Below, one piece after another: positions 1 through 9,886 of a stretch of DNA of 64,000 bases. The stretch lies in assembly GCF_029784155.1 (NCBI RefSeq), contig NC_073691.1, positions 143,438,461 through 143,502,460 of the forward strand, given 5' to 3'. Positions within the stretch are counted from its first letter, which is position 1. Each line of letters opens with the position of its first letter. This DNA comes from Uranotaenia lowii (Eukaryota > Arthropoda > Insecta > Diptera > Culicidae). The translations under genes were made by a program, and so were the position numbers. The notes below the pieces were generated by a model, which was given only the letters and a program-made list of their open reading frames with translations, had not been told where the DNA came from and did no database searches.

Positions 1-472
1 CTCACGCCTCCAGCAATGTTTGGCGAGTTGGATGGCCAGGATACGAATGCTGTTTAAATCCATAGTCCTGCAAGCTGCTGCTGCAGCCTGTCCTTTCTGG
101 TCGAATTTCCGATTGGCAAATCACCGTGTTTAACTGTTCAAGACAGTGCTACCGGTATATTGAAATAAGTTTTTGTGAAAATGTTTTATATTTCACCTCG
201 CTTCTGCTCAAAAATGGGTGTACTCATTCAAATCACAGAACATCAGTTCAAGGGGATTTTGGAAATAGATTGTTTATTATACAATTTTTCGTTTTAAATT
301 GGAGCGTACCTTCAGTTTTTTGTGGGTCTCACCGAAATGTAGAACAAGAAAAGAGACCTTACAAGACGATCCTAAACTGAATCCGGAGACCAAAGACACT
401 ACACACAAAAGTGGATTCAGTAAACACCGACTTCACCAAAGCGAAGTGCGGTTACCCAAACAGGTAATTGTT
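1..472. other. Flank with no recognised feature
   Basis: Moderately AT-rich sequence upstream of the first transposon. The short open frames here have no recognisable domain and overlap on different frames. I see no repeat, RNA gene or promoter that I can support. Confidence 0.5.
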
Positions 473-629
473 TCAGAAATGATAACTTAAGTCGTTTACA
501 ATGATGTTGCGAATCGAAATTTCAACTGCATGGTAAAAAGATCGTATAAAATGTTGTCTGAAGTCGGATGAAGTTTAAATCGGATTTGATAAAAAGTTTG
601 CCATGTTTGTAAATTTTGAAATGGTTTTG
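473..629 (+). repeat. Left terminal inverted repeat of the DD37E element
   Basis: Reads inward as TCAGAAATGATAACT, then an AGTCGTTTACAATG-type block, and ends with TTTTGAAATGGTTTT. The same order appears reverse-complemented at 13691-13848 with scattered mismatches and short indels. The match resumes at about 1318-1346 (TTTCACATAGAATCTGGTCG), because a fold-back element has split this arm. Confidence 0.85.
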
Positions 630-1313
630 CTTCCGCGCGGACTTCAAGGGAGAAAACCAAAGTTATGTTCTCTCTGCAATCAGCAGTTCATCCAGATGGC
701 TAAAAATCAGATGGGAAACGAGTAATATTGGCCAATCAGGAGACTGAAAAATATTTTCGCTGGCATCGATTTAGAGGTTTGAGAGCAAAACCTTGCGCTC
801 TCTTGAATTCTTTCGATAGGTACGAATAAGTTGTCGGATAACGCGCAATTGGTGTAGTTTTCGTCGTTTGAGAAAGAAATTAAATTCATGTATGTATATT
901 GCCTCCACTTTGGTAGGTTAATGCTGCTTTTTCAACTTTCATACGATCTTTCTATAATGTATATGGAACGTATATCGAAACAGAGCAAGAATATAACTAC
1001 AAAAATGTTTGCTGGGTAATTGCGCTGATGAACCAGCAAACATATTTGTAGCTATAATTTCATGCTGTTTTGATATACGAAGACTACATCAATTTGGCGT
1101 TATTCGACACCTTATTCGTATCTACCAGAAGAATGCAAGTGAGCGCAAGATTTTGCTCTTACAGCCTTCAAAGCGTCGCCAGCGACAATATATTTTCCAG
1201 TTCTTTCATCGATAAATATAACTCAATTCCCATCTGATTTCTGTCATTTGGATGCACTGCTGGTTTCAGAAAGAGCATGACGATAAATTCCTCACACGAA
1301 GCTCGTGCGGGAG
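630..1313. mobile_element. Fold-back MITE inside the left arm of the DD37E element
   Basis: The segment is absent from the matching right arm at 13664-13700, where the flanking sequence is continuous. About 677-860 pairs with the reverse complement of 1075-1262, giving arms of roughly 185 bp with perhaps 75-80 percent identity by eye. The outer ends (CTTCCGCGCGGACTTC and, on the other strand, CTCCCGCACGAGCTTCG) also match imperfectly. A second short palindrome sits at the centre (986-1060) round AACATTTTTGTAG and its inverse. There is no coding capacity. The target duplication is unclear, so the ends are accurate only to a few bases. Confidence 0.7.
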
Positions 1314-1423
1314 TATAGTGTGTTTCACATAGAATCTGGTCGCATCTTTTCATTTACTGCAGCGCCCCTAGTTGTCACATCGCGAATGTATTGACAGAGT
1401 TTTGATCCGGATGGTTTGTTTAC

Positions 1424-2235
1424 ATGGTGGTGAAAATTTCATCAAGATTGAAGCAGTCAGTCAAAAGTTTTGGACGATGGAACGCGAAAGGCGAGAGAAA
1501 ATTCTGCACACTCACGAAACCGACGTGGTCAGGGGTAAAAATTGCGAAATTCCAGAAATATCCAAAATCGACTGTAAATTCGGTGTTGCAACGTTACCGG
1601 GAGACCCTTACGGTGGATCGAGCAAAACAAACCAGGCGTAAAAGTGAAACATATGACCGGAAGCTGCGAGCAAAGGTAATTCGATCAGTTCACAATAATC
1701 CTGGAATCTCCTGCGTGAAGGCTTGAAGTCGTATCATTCAAGAAAACACCCCAACAGGACGCTGAAACAAAACCTGGTTGCCAAAACCAGGGCAAGGAAG
1801 TTGTAGGAGAAAATGTTGACCAAGTACAACGGATGCATTTTGATGGACGATGAAACTTACGTCAAAATGGATTTTGAACAAATACCCGGTAACAAATTTT
1901 ACCTTGCGAAGCGTAAAGGGAATGTTGCGAGTAGATTCAAATTTGTTTTCGCAGATACCTAAATTTGCCCGTAAGTTGATGATTTGGTAAGGGATCTGTA
2001 GTTTATTTGTTTATTTGTTTATTTAATTTAAATCATCTGACACATGTAGGTGTCTTCATGATCTAGTTGTGGGAAGAAGACTAAGATTTTCATCACTGGG
2101 GACACAATGAATGGAAATATTTACTAAGAAGAATGTCTCCAGAAGAGGGTTTTGCCATTCATTCGGTCCCACAAAGGTCCGGTGAAGTTATGGCCGGACC
2201 TGGCAAGCTGCCACTACAGCCAGGATGTCGTTAAG
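1424..2235 (+). pseudogene. DD37E Tc1/mariner transposase, N-terminal and first catalytic part (broken)
   Basis: The first open stretch (1424-1726) is a helix-turn-helix region with KYPKSTVNSVLQRYRE, as in Tc1-type DNA-binding domains, and ends in a stop. Further on, in shifted frames, MLTKYNGCILMDDETYVKMD (about 1814-1870) carries the first catalytic Asp. After a 65-bp insertion, LPFIRSHKGPVKLWPDLASC (about 2150-2210) carries the second. The last codons, Gln-Asp-Val-Val-Lys, run into the TAAG target site of the next insertion and continue at 13337. In-frame stops (for example TGG-TAA at about 1988) and frameshifts show the gene is dead. An intact protein would cut and rejoin transposon ends at TA sites. 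Confidence 0.85.
2002..2066 (-). mobile_element. 65-bp LINE/SINE 3' tail inserted in the transposase
   Basis: The plus strand reads TTTATTTGTTTATTTG, then an AAATCATCTGACACATG block, ending CATGATCTAG. On the minus strand this is a short unique stretch followed by an (AAATAAAC)n-like tail, typical of a severely 5'-truncated retroposon. Removing it rejoins TGTAG to TTGTGGG and gives Gly-Ile-Cys-Ser-Cys-Gly, which matches the corresponding GICSCG of the second DD37E copy near 17455. The target duplication is short (TAG) or unclear. Confidence 0.6.
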
Positions 2236-2723
2236 GCGGCATCCATAAATTACGTAACGCAAAAAATGCACTTTTTTGACCCCCTCCCCCCGTATGTCAC
2301 AAATCGTAACGCTTCGACATACCCCCCTATGAAAATTACGTAACGCTATCTATAACCCTCCCCCCCCTCCGTCTTCCAATGATTTTAAATACTAATTTTC
2401 GAATAAAAAAAAAATTACATAATTTTTTAAACGTTCTTTAAAACGGATTTATCCATCTAAATCGCTTCTTAGTACTCATTGATGATAACTCTCTGATAAA
2501 ATAAATTAATTGTCTTATTACGCGTTGGTGATCTACCTTGTTTACTTTATTTTGTTCAAGTAGCATTACTTGTTATGCTAAATATACGCCACTTCATTAT
2601 ATTCGTCGGAATAATCCGAATCAATTGAGAAAAAATAGTAAAATTTCCTTCTAAAGATTGGATTGAGTTCTTGGGGGTAAATGTACCTAATATTCGGTTT
2701 TCCAACGGTTATTTCACGGATAT

Positions 2724-3481
2724 TGTCGCGTCTCTGCTTAAGTACTCTAGCGGGCGAAAATTGTGGATGACAGAATTGTGGTAGAAGTAGATGATTGTCA
2801 TAGTATGATAAGAAAAAGGAGGCAACAATCGCCATTGCTATTTGAGAACACGTTAACCAGTATCATTATCGTTAGTTTTCTAACAGTGAATAATCTCCTG
2901 GTAATTTACTGCGCACAGCTTAGTATGATTAAAATAGCTAATAATCCTTTATATTTAGATAGCTTTCTAGCGATAAAAGTTGAGCTGCGTAGCCGTAGTT
3001 GATTTAGTGCCAAGTGCCATCATAAAACCGCTCGCAACCAAAAACGTAAGACAATATGTTATTTAGAGAAATCAGGTTATTATTCCTAATTGAACCATTT
3101 TGATAGATTTCCATCATATACTCACCTTAAACCGTGAACTGCATCTTCCGTGCTAAGGAGAATACTTACCTTCTCGAACATACTCACCTGGAATACACCT
3201 GTAAGAACAATCTGTAAAGAAACATAAATTTACCATTACTAAATACTTACCTTACATTAGCTTAGATACTCCTGCTAGTTAAATCAAAAGCTGCTAGAAA
3301 GAGTTGAGAAGTTGAGTGAAGTTGGAATAGCAGTAAAATCAGTAAACGTAAGTCATCATTCGAAAAATACTATACACACTAAGTAACACTGAAATCAATT
3401 GTAATTTTAGGATTTTTTTAATACAACTGTTATTAAAAAAACGGAATCATCGCCCACCTCATTCAACATCGAAAACTCATA
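2724..3481 (+). repeat. 5' LTR of the BEL/Pao element (758 bp)
   Basis: Starts TGTCGCGTCTCTGC and ends AAAACTCATA. The TG start is canonical but the ATA end is not the usual CA; the target duplication supports this boundary. A 79-codon open frame (2763-3002) lies within both LTRs and has no recognised domain, so it is probably chance. Four near-perfect splice-donor sequences occur on the minus strand at 3118-3127, 3162-3171, 3180-3189 and 3243-3252. No clear TATA box was identified. Confidence 0.95.
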
Positions 3482-3511
3482 TTAAAAAAATCGTTTAAGA
3501 CTTCCAAGGTG

Positions 3512-6500
3512 ATGAAGAAGGTATCCTCCGCCCAGAATGAGAAGACCGCAACGGGAACTGTATCGAAAAGAGGTCGAAGTCCAATGAAGGTACCAACAAC
3601 AACGTGTATAGGTGCTTCGTGTAGCTTTCCGGGCCTGACTACCAATATGCTACAGTGTAACAAATGCGGGTCATGGTTCCACTTTAAATGTGTAAGTGCT
3701 TCCGACGATGCACTTTCACGTGCGTGGTTCTGCAAAGGCTGCTCCCTCGAACCCTCGGATGTCCCACCGAAAAGGGGAACCAAATCCAAAGGAAAGGAGC
3801 AAATGACACCTCATTCCGTTAAAAGTGCAACTAGTCTCTGCCCTGTTTGTAATGGTCAACACACAGATGAAATGGTGCAGTGCGATGCATGCGACCAATG
3901 GTACCATTTTCAGTGCGTGGGAGTCTCAGAGACCATTGCCGATATCAGCTGGAGATGCGCTAGTTGCGAAAAGGGTAAAGGTTCACAAAAACACGTAAGT
4001 TTCATTAGAGATGTCCCTGTATTTTCTACTGTACCCCCACTAGAAATTGATTCATTATCGAACACGATCGTTTCTTCGGATAATACGCGATTTCTTACCG
4101 TGCCGATAACGAATATTCCCCCAAATGTTCTCACTTACACCAGTATGCCCGCGAGCACGTTCGAAACAAAATATACGTACCCCCATCCTCAGCTAGTGCC
4201 AACCTTGTGCAGTGCCGAATTCACGAATGCCAATCTGTCGTGCATTTATAACACGTCCAATCCAACAACAGCAACAGCTACAACCACAAACGTTTTTGCC
4301 AGTTCACTGACAACGTCTAGGATCGATCCCCATGTTTCGACATCAACGGAAATACCCGCCTCCATTTATTCTAACGATCGCCGTGTCAACCAGTTTATGG
4401 GTTCTACGGATCACCAGAAGCAGAAGGCCCCGAGTTCCACAAGGTCATCGATCAAACAACGGCGTGTGTCGTTGGAACTTCAGAAGCTGCTAGAAGAGGA
4501 ACGTCTCAACGAAGAGGAGTATAAGAAAAAAAAGTCAATTATGAACCGTCGTTTTGAGCTTTTACAAGAAGCAGCTAGCAACTCGTCATCTACCTCATCA
4601 ATCCCCGAAACTGAACCAAAAACGAAGGTGGCAGAATGGTTGGACCGTTCACTTCCTGAATACACCCAGGCGCCTAGGATGGAAAGCCGCACACTCCAGC
4701 AACATCCGTTTATCCAACAGCTTAACAGTGGAAATCCGCAAGAAGATGATAATCTTCACAGGCAGAGTGTTCCACTTAATCAGCTGATACACCGAATGCA
4801 GCTAAATCCGTATGCAACCAATACACACACTCGTCCAAACTTGGAGAAGGAAAGCTTCATTCCGGTGCAACAATCCACCCCGCAGCGTACCATCGGCTAC
4901 CAACAAGCACACATTGACAATTTGAATAATTTTTCTAACAGTCAAGCACTAGCCCGTCAAGCTGCATCACGTGAGCTGCCTTCTTTCACTGGCGTTCCCG
5001 AAGAATGGCCGCTTTTTATTTCAACGTTCTACACTACCACGTCTATGTGCGGGTACACCCAAGAGGAAAATCTCTTAAGACTCCAAAAAAGCTTGCGTGG
5101 AAAAGCATTCGATGCTGTGAAATGCATGTTAATGCATCCCTCCAACGTTGAGTGCATAATATCAACCCTAAAAATGTTATTTGGGAACCACGAAGTTATC
5201 ATACACAATTTGATATCGAGAATTAAGTCCACGCCACCGCCCCGTGATGATCGGCTCGAAACGATTATTGAATTTGCCTTGGTAGTTAAAAATCTTTGTG
5301 CTACAATTGTAGCTTGTCAGATGGACGAATATATTAACAACGCCGCGCTTGTGCGAGAGTTAGTAGATAAATTACCGACACAATTTAAGGTGGATTGGGC
5401 TAAACACAGGCGATTGAACTCGGATACTGGACTTAATACTTTCTGCAGTTGGTTGTACGATTTGGCTGAAACTCTTTCTCCTGTTGCTGCGTTATCGAGC
5501 TCCGATTCTAGAGCAGTCAGACCTGTACGAAAGGGAACCGGATTTTTGAATTTACATTCGGAATCAGAAGAAACTGACCAGCCTACTTACCATTCACCTC
5601 GAGCATGTATCATATGTAAAGGTGAATGCTCTTCTTTGGAAAGGTGCAAACGTTTTATTGAGTTGAGTAGTAAAGCCCGCTGGGCTGCAGTAAATGAGTA
5701 CAATTTTTGCAAAAAGTGTCTTGGTAAACATAACCGATCCCCTTGCAAATCTCAGAAAATCTGCGGCACGAATGGCTGCACCTATAAACACCATCATCTT
5801 CTTCACAATCCTCAAAACGGTTCTACTCCACCAACGCCAGAAACATCGGGCGTCCCTCGTGATTGTAACACACACCATTACACGTCCAACCAAGCACTTT
5901 TCCGAGTGGTACCGGTAGTGTTGTATGGCGCTAAAAAGATGATAAGTACGTACGCGTTTTTGGACGATGGTTCGTCGCTTACCCTTATGGAATCATCGCT
6001 TGCTTCCGAACTAGGAGTGTCCGGGGAGGTAGAACCACTTTGCTTACGATGGACCGGTGATAAAACCCGTCAGGAAAACAATTCCGAAAAAATAACTATC
6101 GAGATTTCGGGTACGAACGCACTCCATAAGCGGTATCGACTCCCAGAGGTTCTCACAGTTTCGAATTTGAATCTTTTCCATCAAACATTGAATATGGATG
6201 AAATGTGTAAACGCTACAATCACCTGAGAGGAATACCAGCAGAATCGTACGAAGGAGTTCAACCTCGTATCCTCATAGGGAGTGACAATGCGAATCTCGG
6301 CTACGTTCTAAAAGGCAGAGAAGGAAAGATGCATGAGCCTGTGGCAACGAAGACACGGCTCGGTTGGATTGTTTACGGCGGAAACGAGTTCGGGCAACGA
6401 AAATATCTGGGCTACCATGGAGTACATATGTGTTCGTGTCAGGGTGAGCAGTATGATTCACTTCACCAGGCCATGCAAGAATATTTTTCGATTGATAGAC

Positions 6501-9500
6501 TAGGTATCACCAAACCAGCAAGTCTAGTTGAATCCAATGAAGATAGTCGGGCACGCAAGATTCTTGAAAACATGAAGCGCAGAGAAGGAGGACGCTTCGA
6601 AACTCGTCTTCTCTGGAGATACGACAACATCAGGCTCCCAGATAGCAAACCACTCGCCCTTCGTCGACACCTATGTCTAGAAAACCGCATGAAGAAAGAT
6701 CTAGGTCTGAAAACATTACTTTACAACAAGGTGCAAGACTATATTTCTAAATGTTACATTCGCAAACTTACCGAGGCTGAAATCGAGGACAGAAGTCAAA
6801 GGGTGTGGTACTTACCTGTGTTCCCAGTATTTAACCCCAACAAACCTAATAAAGTACGCATCGTGTGGGATGCGGCAGCCAAAAGCCATGGAATAGCTTT
6901 AAATTCACTTTTACTAACAGGACCAGATCAGAATTCCTCCCTTATCGACGTCCTGTTGAGATTTCGTGAGAATAAGATAGCAATTTGTGGCGACATACGT
7001 GAAATGTACCACCAGGTACTAATAGCAAAGGAAGACCAACACTGCCAAAGGTTCCTATGGAGAGAGAATCCGAATGATATAAAGATCAGCGAATATGTCA
7101 TGCAAGTCATGACATTCGGGGCCTCTTGCTCACCCAGTTGTGCCCAATTCGCTAAAAATTTAAATGCCAGGGAACATGCAGGAGAATATCCACAAGCAGC
7201 ATCAGCAATCACCGATAACCACTACGTAGATGATATGCTGATAACTACAGAAACAGTGGAAGAAGCAATCCGTTTGGCAAAGGAAGTGCGATTTATACAT
7301 GCTCAAGCAGGTTTCGAAATGCGTAATTGGGTTTCAAATTCCTCGGAGGCTTTAGAAGCATTGAATGGAACGAATACCAATGAAAAAAGTCTAAATCTGG
7401 ATGCAGAATTGTCAACTGAAAAGGTTTTGGGATTGTGGTGGTGTACAACATCGGACAGCTTTACCTACAAACTATCTCCGAAGCATGAAAAGGAGCTTCT
7501 GTCAGGAGCGCGCGTCCCTACGAAACGAGAGGTACTACGCACCCTTATGTCCATTTTCGACCCTCTTGGGTTCTTATCGAATCTGATGATATATTTAAAA
7601 ATAATCCTTCAAGAAATCTGGCGCACTTCAATAGGTTGGGATGAGAAAATCACACCCAATCTCTTCAATAATTGGCTGCATTGGTTGGCTGTCCTCCCAA
7701 AGGTACAATCAGTGAGCATCCCTCGATGCTACCGCTCGGACATAAAGTTAAACCCAGACATTATTGTGCAAATGCATACTTTCGTCGACGCCAGCGAGTT
7801 AGGATATGCTGCTGTTGTCTATCTACGCTATGAAAGCGACGGAAATATAGAAACTGCAATCGTTGCCGCCAAAGCTCGGGTTGCGCCGTTAAAATTTTTG
7901 TCCATCCCAAGAATGGAATTAGAAGCTGCGGTCATCGGATCACGATTGGCAGCCTCTATTTGCAAAGCATTAACGTTGACTATCAAAAAACGCTTTTTTT
8001 GGAGCGATTCTCGTGACGTTCTTTGCTGGATCAGGTCAGATCATCGAAGGTACTCTCAGTATGTAGGACATCGTGTGAGTGAGATCTTAGAAGCTACCGA
8101 AATTGCAGAATGGAGATGGATCCCTTCGGAAGAAAATGTCGCAGATGAAGGCACAAAGTGGCAAAAGCCACCTGAGCTCACCAACGACTGCCGCTGGTTT
8201 AAAGGACCCGAATTTCTAAAAGAACACGATTCAACATGGCCCGTAGAACGCACCTTGCACCGGTGCACAACTGAAGAACTTAGGAAGACATTGAATTGTC
8301 ATGAACACTTACCGTTATCCCCAGAACTATTTGATCCTTCGAATTTTAGGAGCTGGAACTTACTGCGGAGGACTTCTGCGATGATTCTAAGATACATGCA
8401 AAATTGTACGCTTTGTGCTAAGAACGAACCACGCAATGTCGAACCCCTGTCAGGAGCAGAGATTCGAAAAGGCGAAATAGTTATGTTCCGGCAAGCGCAA
8501 CAGAAAAAATATTGGCAAGAGATCACAATACTGTCCCGCAAAGATTTGGTTGAAAAAGGCATTCCAAAATCCAGTTCCTTATTTGAATTCTGGCCGTTTC
8601 TCGATAGCGAAAACGTATTGCGAGCAAAAACCCGTATTGGAGCATGCGAGGTCGCTAGTATGGACACTAAGAATCCAATAATTTTACCGCAAGATAGTTA
8701 CATATCATGGCTTATTGTCCAGCATTACCACGTTCGTTATTACCACCGTAATCACCGCACAGTACTGAACGAACTGAAGCAGCGCTTTCGAATCATCCCT
8801 CGATTAACAAATCTCTACCGCAAGGTGCGGGCGAATTGCCAGGTGTGCAAGAATTTGCGAGCTGTACCTCATCCTCCTCCGATGAGCGATCTTCCTGCAT
8901 CAAGAGTATCGGCATTCACACGACCATTTTCATACGTAGGAATCGATTACTTTGGTCCACTAAACGTAACGGTAAAACGTAGCACTGAAAAGCGTTGGGG
9001 CGTATTGATTACGTGTCTCACAGTGAGAGCAATACATATCGAAATCGCGTATTCGTTATCGGCACAGTCCTGCATTATGGCACTTAGAAATTTCATGGGA
9101 AGAAGAGGCATTCCAATAGAAATCGTAAGCGATCGTGGTACAAATTTAATTGGGGCAAGCAAAGAACTTTTATCGGCCTTGAACGAAATGAATCAAAATC
9201 TGATTATACAGGAAATCTCTAGTCCAGACACTACATGGACTTTTATACCACCGACATCCCCACATATGGGCGGTTCGTGGGAACGAATGATTCAGACAGT
9301 AAAACGAAACTTGAACCAAATCAACCCTCGACATCAACTGACCGACGAAGTATTACGCAATCTGCTGATTGAAGTGGAGAACGTTGTCAACTCTAGACCG
9401 TTGACTCATCTAGCGCTAGACGATTCGGAATCCCCAGTGTTGACGCCAAACCATTTTTTGCTAGGTTCATCTAACGGCTTAAAACCACCCACATTGTTCG

Positions 9501-9820
9501 ATGACAGCAACGCAGCTCTGAACAACACGTGGCGTACATCACAAGTTGAAGCCAACATCTTCTGGAAGCGTTGGACGAGGGATTATCTTCCAGAGATTAC
9601 GAGACGATCCAAATGGCTTACACCGGTGAAGGCTATCGAGATTGGTGACATTGTCATTGTCGTTGATCCGAATCTACCTAGGAACTGCTGGCCATTGGGT
9701 AAGGTGATATCTGCGAACGAGGGGAAGGATGGTGAAGTCAGATCTGCAGTTATTCAAACAGCGACAGGAATTTACGAAAGACCTGCTGTGAAACTCGCCG
9801 TGCTAGATGTTAGACGCTAA
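3512..9820 (+). CDS. BEL/Pao gag-pol polyprotein, intact 2102 codons
   Basis: The ATG at 3512 is the first in frame after the LTR; a GTG one codon upstream is not a likely eukaryotic start. Approximate domains are: PHD finger 1 (31-78, with CNKCGSWFHFKC), PHD finger 2 (108-155, with CDACDQWYHFQC), a charged coiled-coil-like stretch (320-358), a DUF1759-type Gag region (488-575), Cys/His knuckles (698-768), an aspartic protease with DDGSS (about 817-822), reverse transcriptase with YVDDM at 1238-1242, RNase H (about 1420-1545, with FVDAS, PRMELEAA and WSDSRD), an integrase HHCC zinc motif (about 1738-1780), an integrase core with three acidic residues (about 1806-1932), and a DUF5641 region near 2014-2065. 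In the family this polyprotein is cleaved to build particles, copy the RNA and insert the cDNA. All catalytic motifs I looked for are present. Gag and Pol share one frame with no frameshift. The PHD fingers may bind histone tails, which is inference. Confidence 0.95.
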   Translation: MKKVSSAQNEKTATGTVSKRGRSPMKVPTTTCIGASCSFPGLTTNMLQCNKCGSWFHFKCVSASDDALSRAWFCKGCSLEPSDVPPKRGTKSKGKEQMTPHSVKSATSLCPVCNGQHTDEMVQCDACDQWYHFQCVGVSETIADISWRCASCEKGKGSQKHVSFIRDVPVFSTVPPLEIDSLSNTIVSSDNTRFLTVPITNIPPNVLTYTSMPASTFETKYTYPHPQLVPTLCSAEFTNANLSCIYNTSNPTTATATTTNVFASSLTTSRIDPHVSTSTEIPASIYSNDRRVNQFMGSTDHQKQKAPSSTRSSIKQRRVSLELQKLLEEERLNEEEYKKKKSIMNRRFELLQEAASNSSSTSSIPETEPKTKVAEWLDRSLPEYTQAPRMESRTLQQHPFIQQLNSGNPQEDDNLHRQSVPLNQLIHRMQLNPYATNTHTRPNLEKESFIPVQQSTPQRTIGYQQAHIDNLNNFSNSQALARQAASRELPSFTGVPEEWPLFISTFYTTTSMCGYTQEENLLRLQKSLRGKAFDAVKCMLMHPSNVECIISTLKMLFGNHEVIIHNLISRIKSTPPPRDDRLETIIEFALVVKNLCATIVACQMDEYINNAALVRELVDKLPTQFKVDWAKHRRLNSDTGLNTFCSWLYDLAETLSPVAALSSSDSRAVRPVRKGTGFLNLHSESEETDQPTYHSPRACIICKGECSSLERCKRFIELSSKARWAAVNEYNFCKKCLGKHNRSPCKSQKICGTNGCTYKHHHLLHNPQNGSTPPTPETSGVPRDCNTHHYTSNQALFRVVPVVLYGAKKMISTYAFLDDGSSLTLMESSLASELGVSGEVEPLCLRWTGDKTRQENNSEKITIEISGTNALHKRYRLPEVLTVSNLNLFHQTLNMDEMCKRYNHLRGIPAESYEGVQPRILIGSDNANLGYVLKGREGKMHEPVATKTRLGWIVYGGNEFGQRKYLGYHGVHMCSCQGEQYDSLHQAMQEYFSIDRLGITKPASLVESNEDSRARKILENMKRREGGRFETRLLWRYDNIRLPDSKPLALRRHLCLENRMKKDLGLKTLLYNKVQDYISKCYIRKLTEAEIEDRSQRVWYLPVFPVFNPNKPNKVRIVWDAAAKSHGIALNSLLLTGPDQNSSLIDVLLRFRENKIAICGDIREMYHQVLIAKEDQHCQRFLWRENPNDIKISEYVMQVMTFGASCSPSCAQFAKNLNAREHAGEYPQAASAITDNHYVDDMLITTETVEEAIRLAKEVRFIHAQAGFEMRNWVSNSSEALEALNGTNTNEKSLNLDAELSTEKVLGLWWCTTSDSFTYKLSPKHEKELLSGARVPTKREVLRTLMSIFDPLGFLSNLMIYLKIILQEIWRTSIGWDEKITPNLFNNWLHWLAVLPKVQSVSIPRCYRSDIKLNPDIIVQMHTFVDASELGYAAVVYLRYESDGNIETAIVAAKARVAPLKFLSIPRMELEAAVIGSRLAASICKALTLTIKKRFFWSDSRDVLCWIRSDHRRYSQYVGHRVSEILEATEIAEWRWIPSEENVADEGTKWQKPPELTNDCRWFKGPEFLKEHDSTWPVERTLHRCTTEELRKTLNCHEHLPLSPELFDPSNFRSWNLLRRTSAMILRYMQNCTLCAKNEPRNVEPLSGAEIRKGEIVMFRQAQQKKYWQEITILSRKDLVEKGIPKSSSLFEFWPFLDSENVLRAKTRIGACEVASMDTKNPIILPQDSYISWLIVQHYHVRYYHRNHRTVLNELKQRFRIIPRLTNLYRKVRANCQVCKNLRAVPHPPPMSDLPASRVSAFTRPFSYVGIDYFGPLNVTVKRSTEKRWGVLITCLTVRAIHIEIAYSLSAQSCIMALRNFMGRRGIPIEIVSDRGTNLIGASKELLSALNEMNQNLIIQEISSPDTTWTFIPPTSPHMGGSWERMIQTVKRNLNQINPRHQLTDEVLRNLLIEVENVVNSRPLTHLALDDSESPVLTPNHFLLGSSNGLKPPTLFDDSNAALNNTWRTSQVEANIFWKRWTRDYLPEITRRSKWLTPVKAIEIGDIVIVVDPNLPRNCWPLGKVISANEGKDGEVRSAVIQTATGIYERPAVKLAVLDVRR

Positions 9821-9876
9821 AATTGAGTAAACCACTAGTAGCTGAATTGCGGAGGAGGAGCCACTAGCTGGCGTAC

Positions 9877-9886
9877 TGCGGGGGAG
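9877..9886 (+). promoter_or_regulatory. Polypurine tract before the 3' LTR
   Basis: A G-rich run, GCGGGGGAG, directly abuts the TGTCGCG start of the 3' LTR, where the plus-strand primer of an LTR element is expected. A second purine run, GGAGGAGGAG, lies about 25 bp upstream. Assignment is by position and composition only. Confidence 0.6.

Noticed and set aside
2763..3002. 79-codon frame in each LTR (also 9926-10165) as an accessory gene
   Set aside because: It appears twice only because the LTR does; no domain, and it lies in a region expected to be regulatory.
3463..9162. Many minus-strand frames of 60-122 codons across the BEL/Pao element
   Set aside because: All are antisense to the continuous gag-pol frame with no domain of their own.
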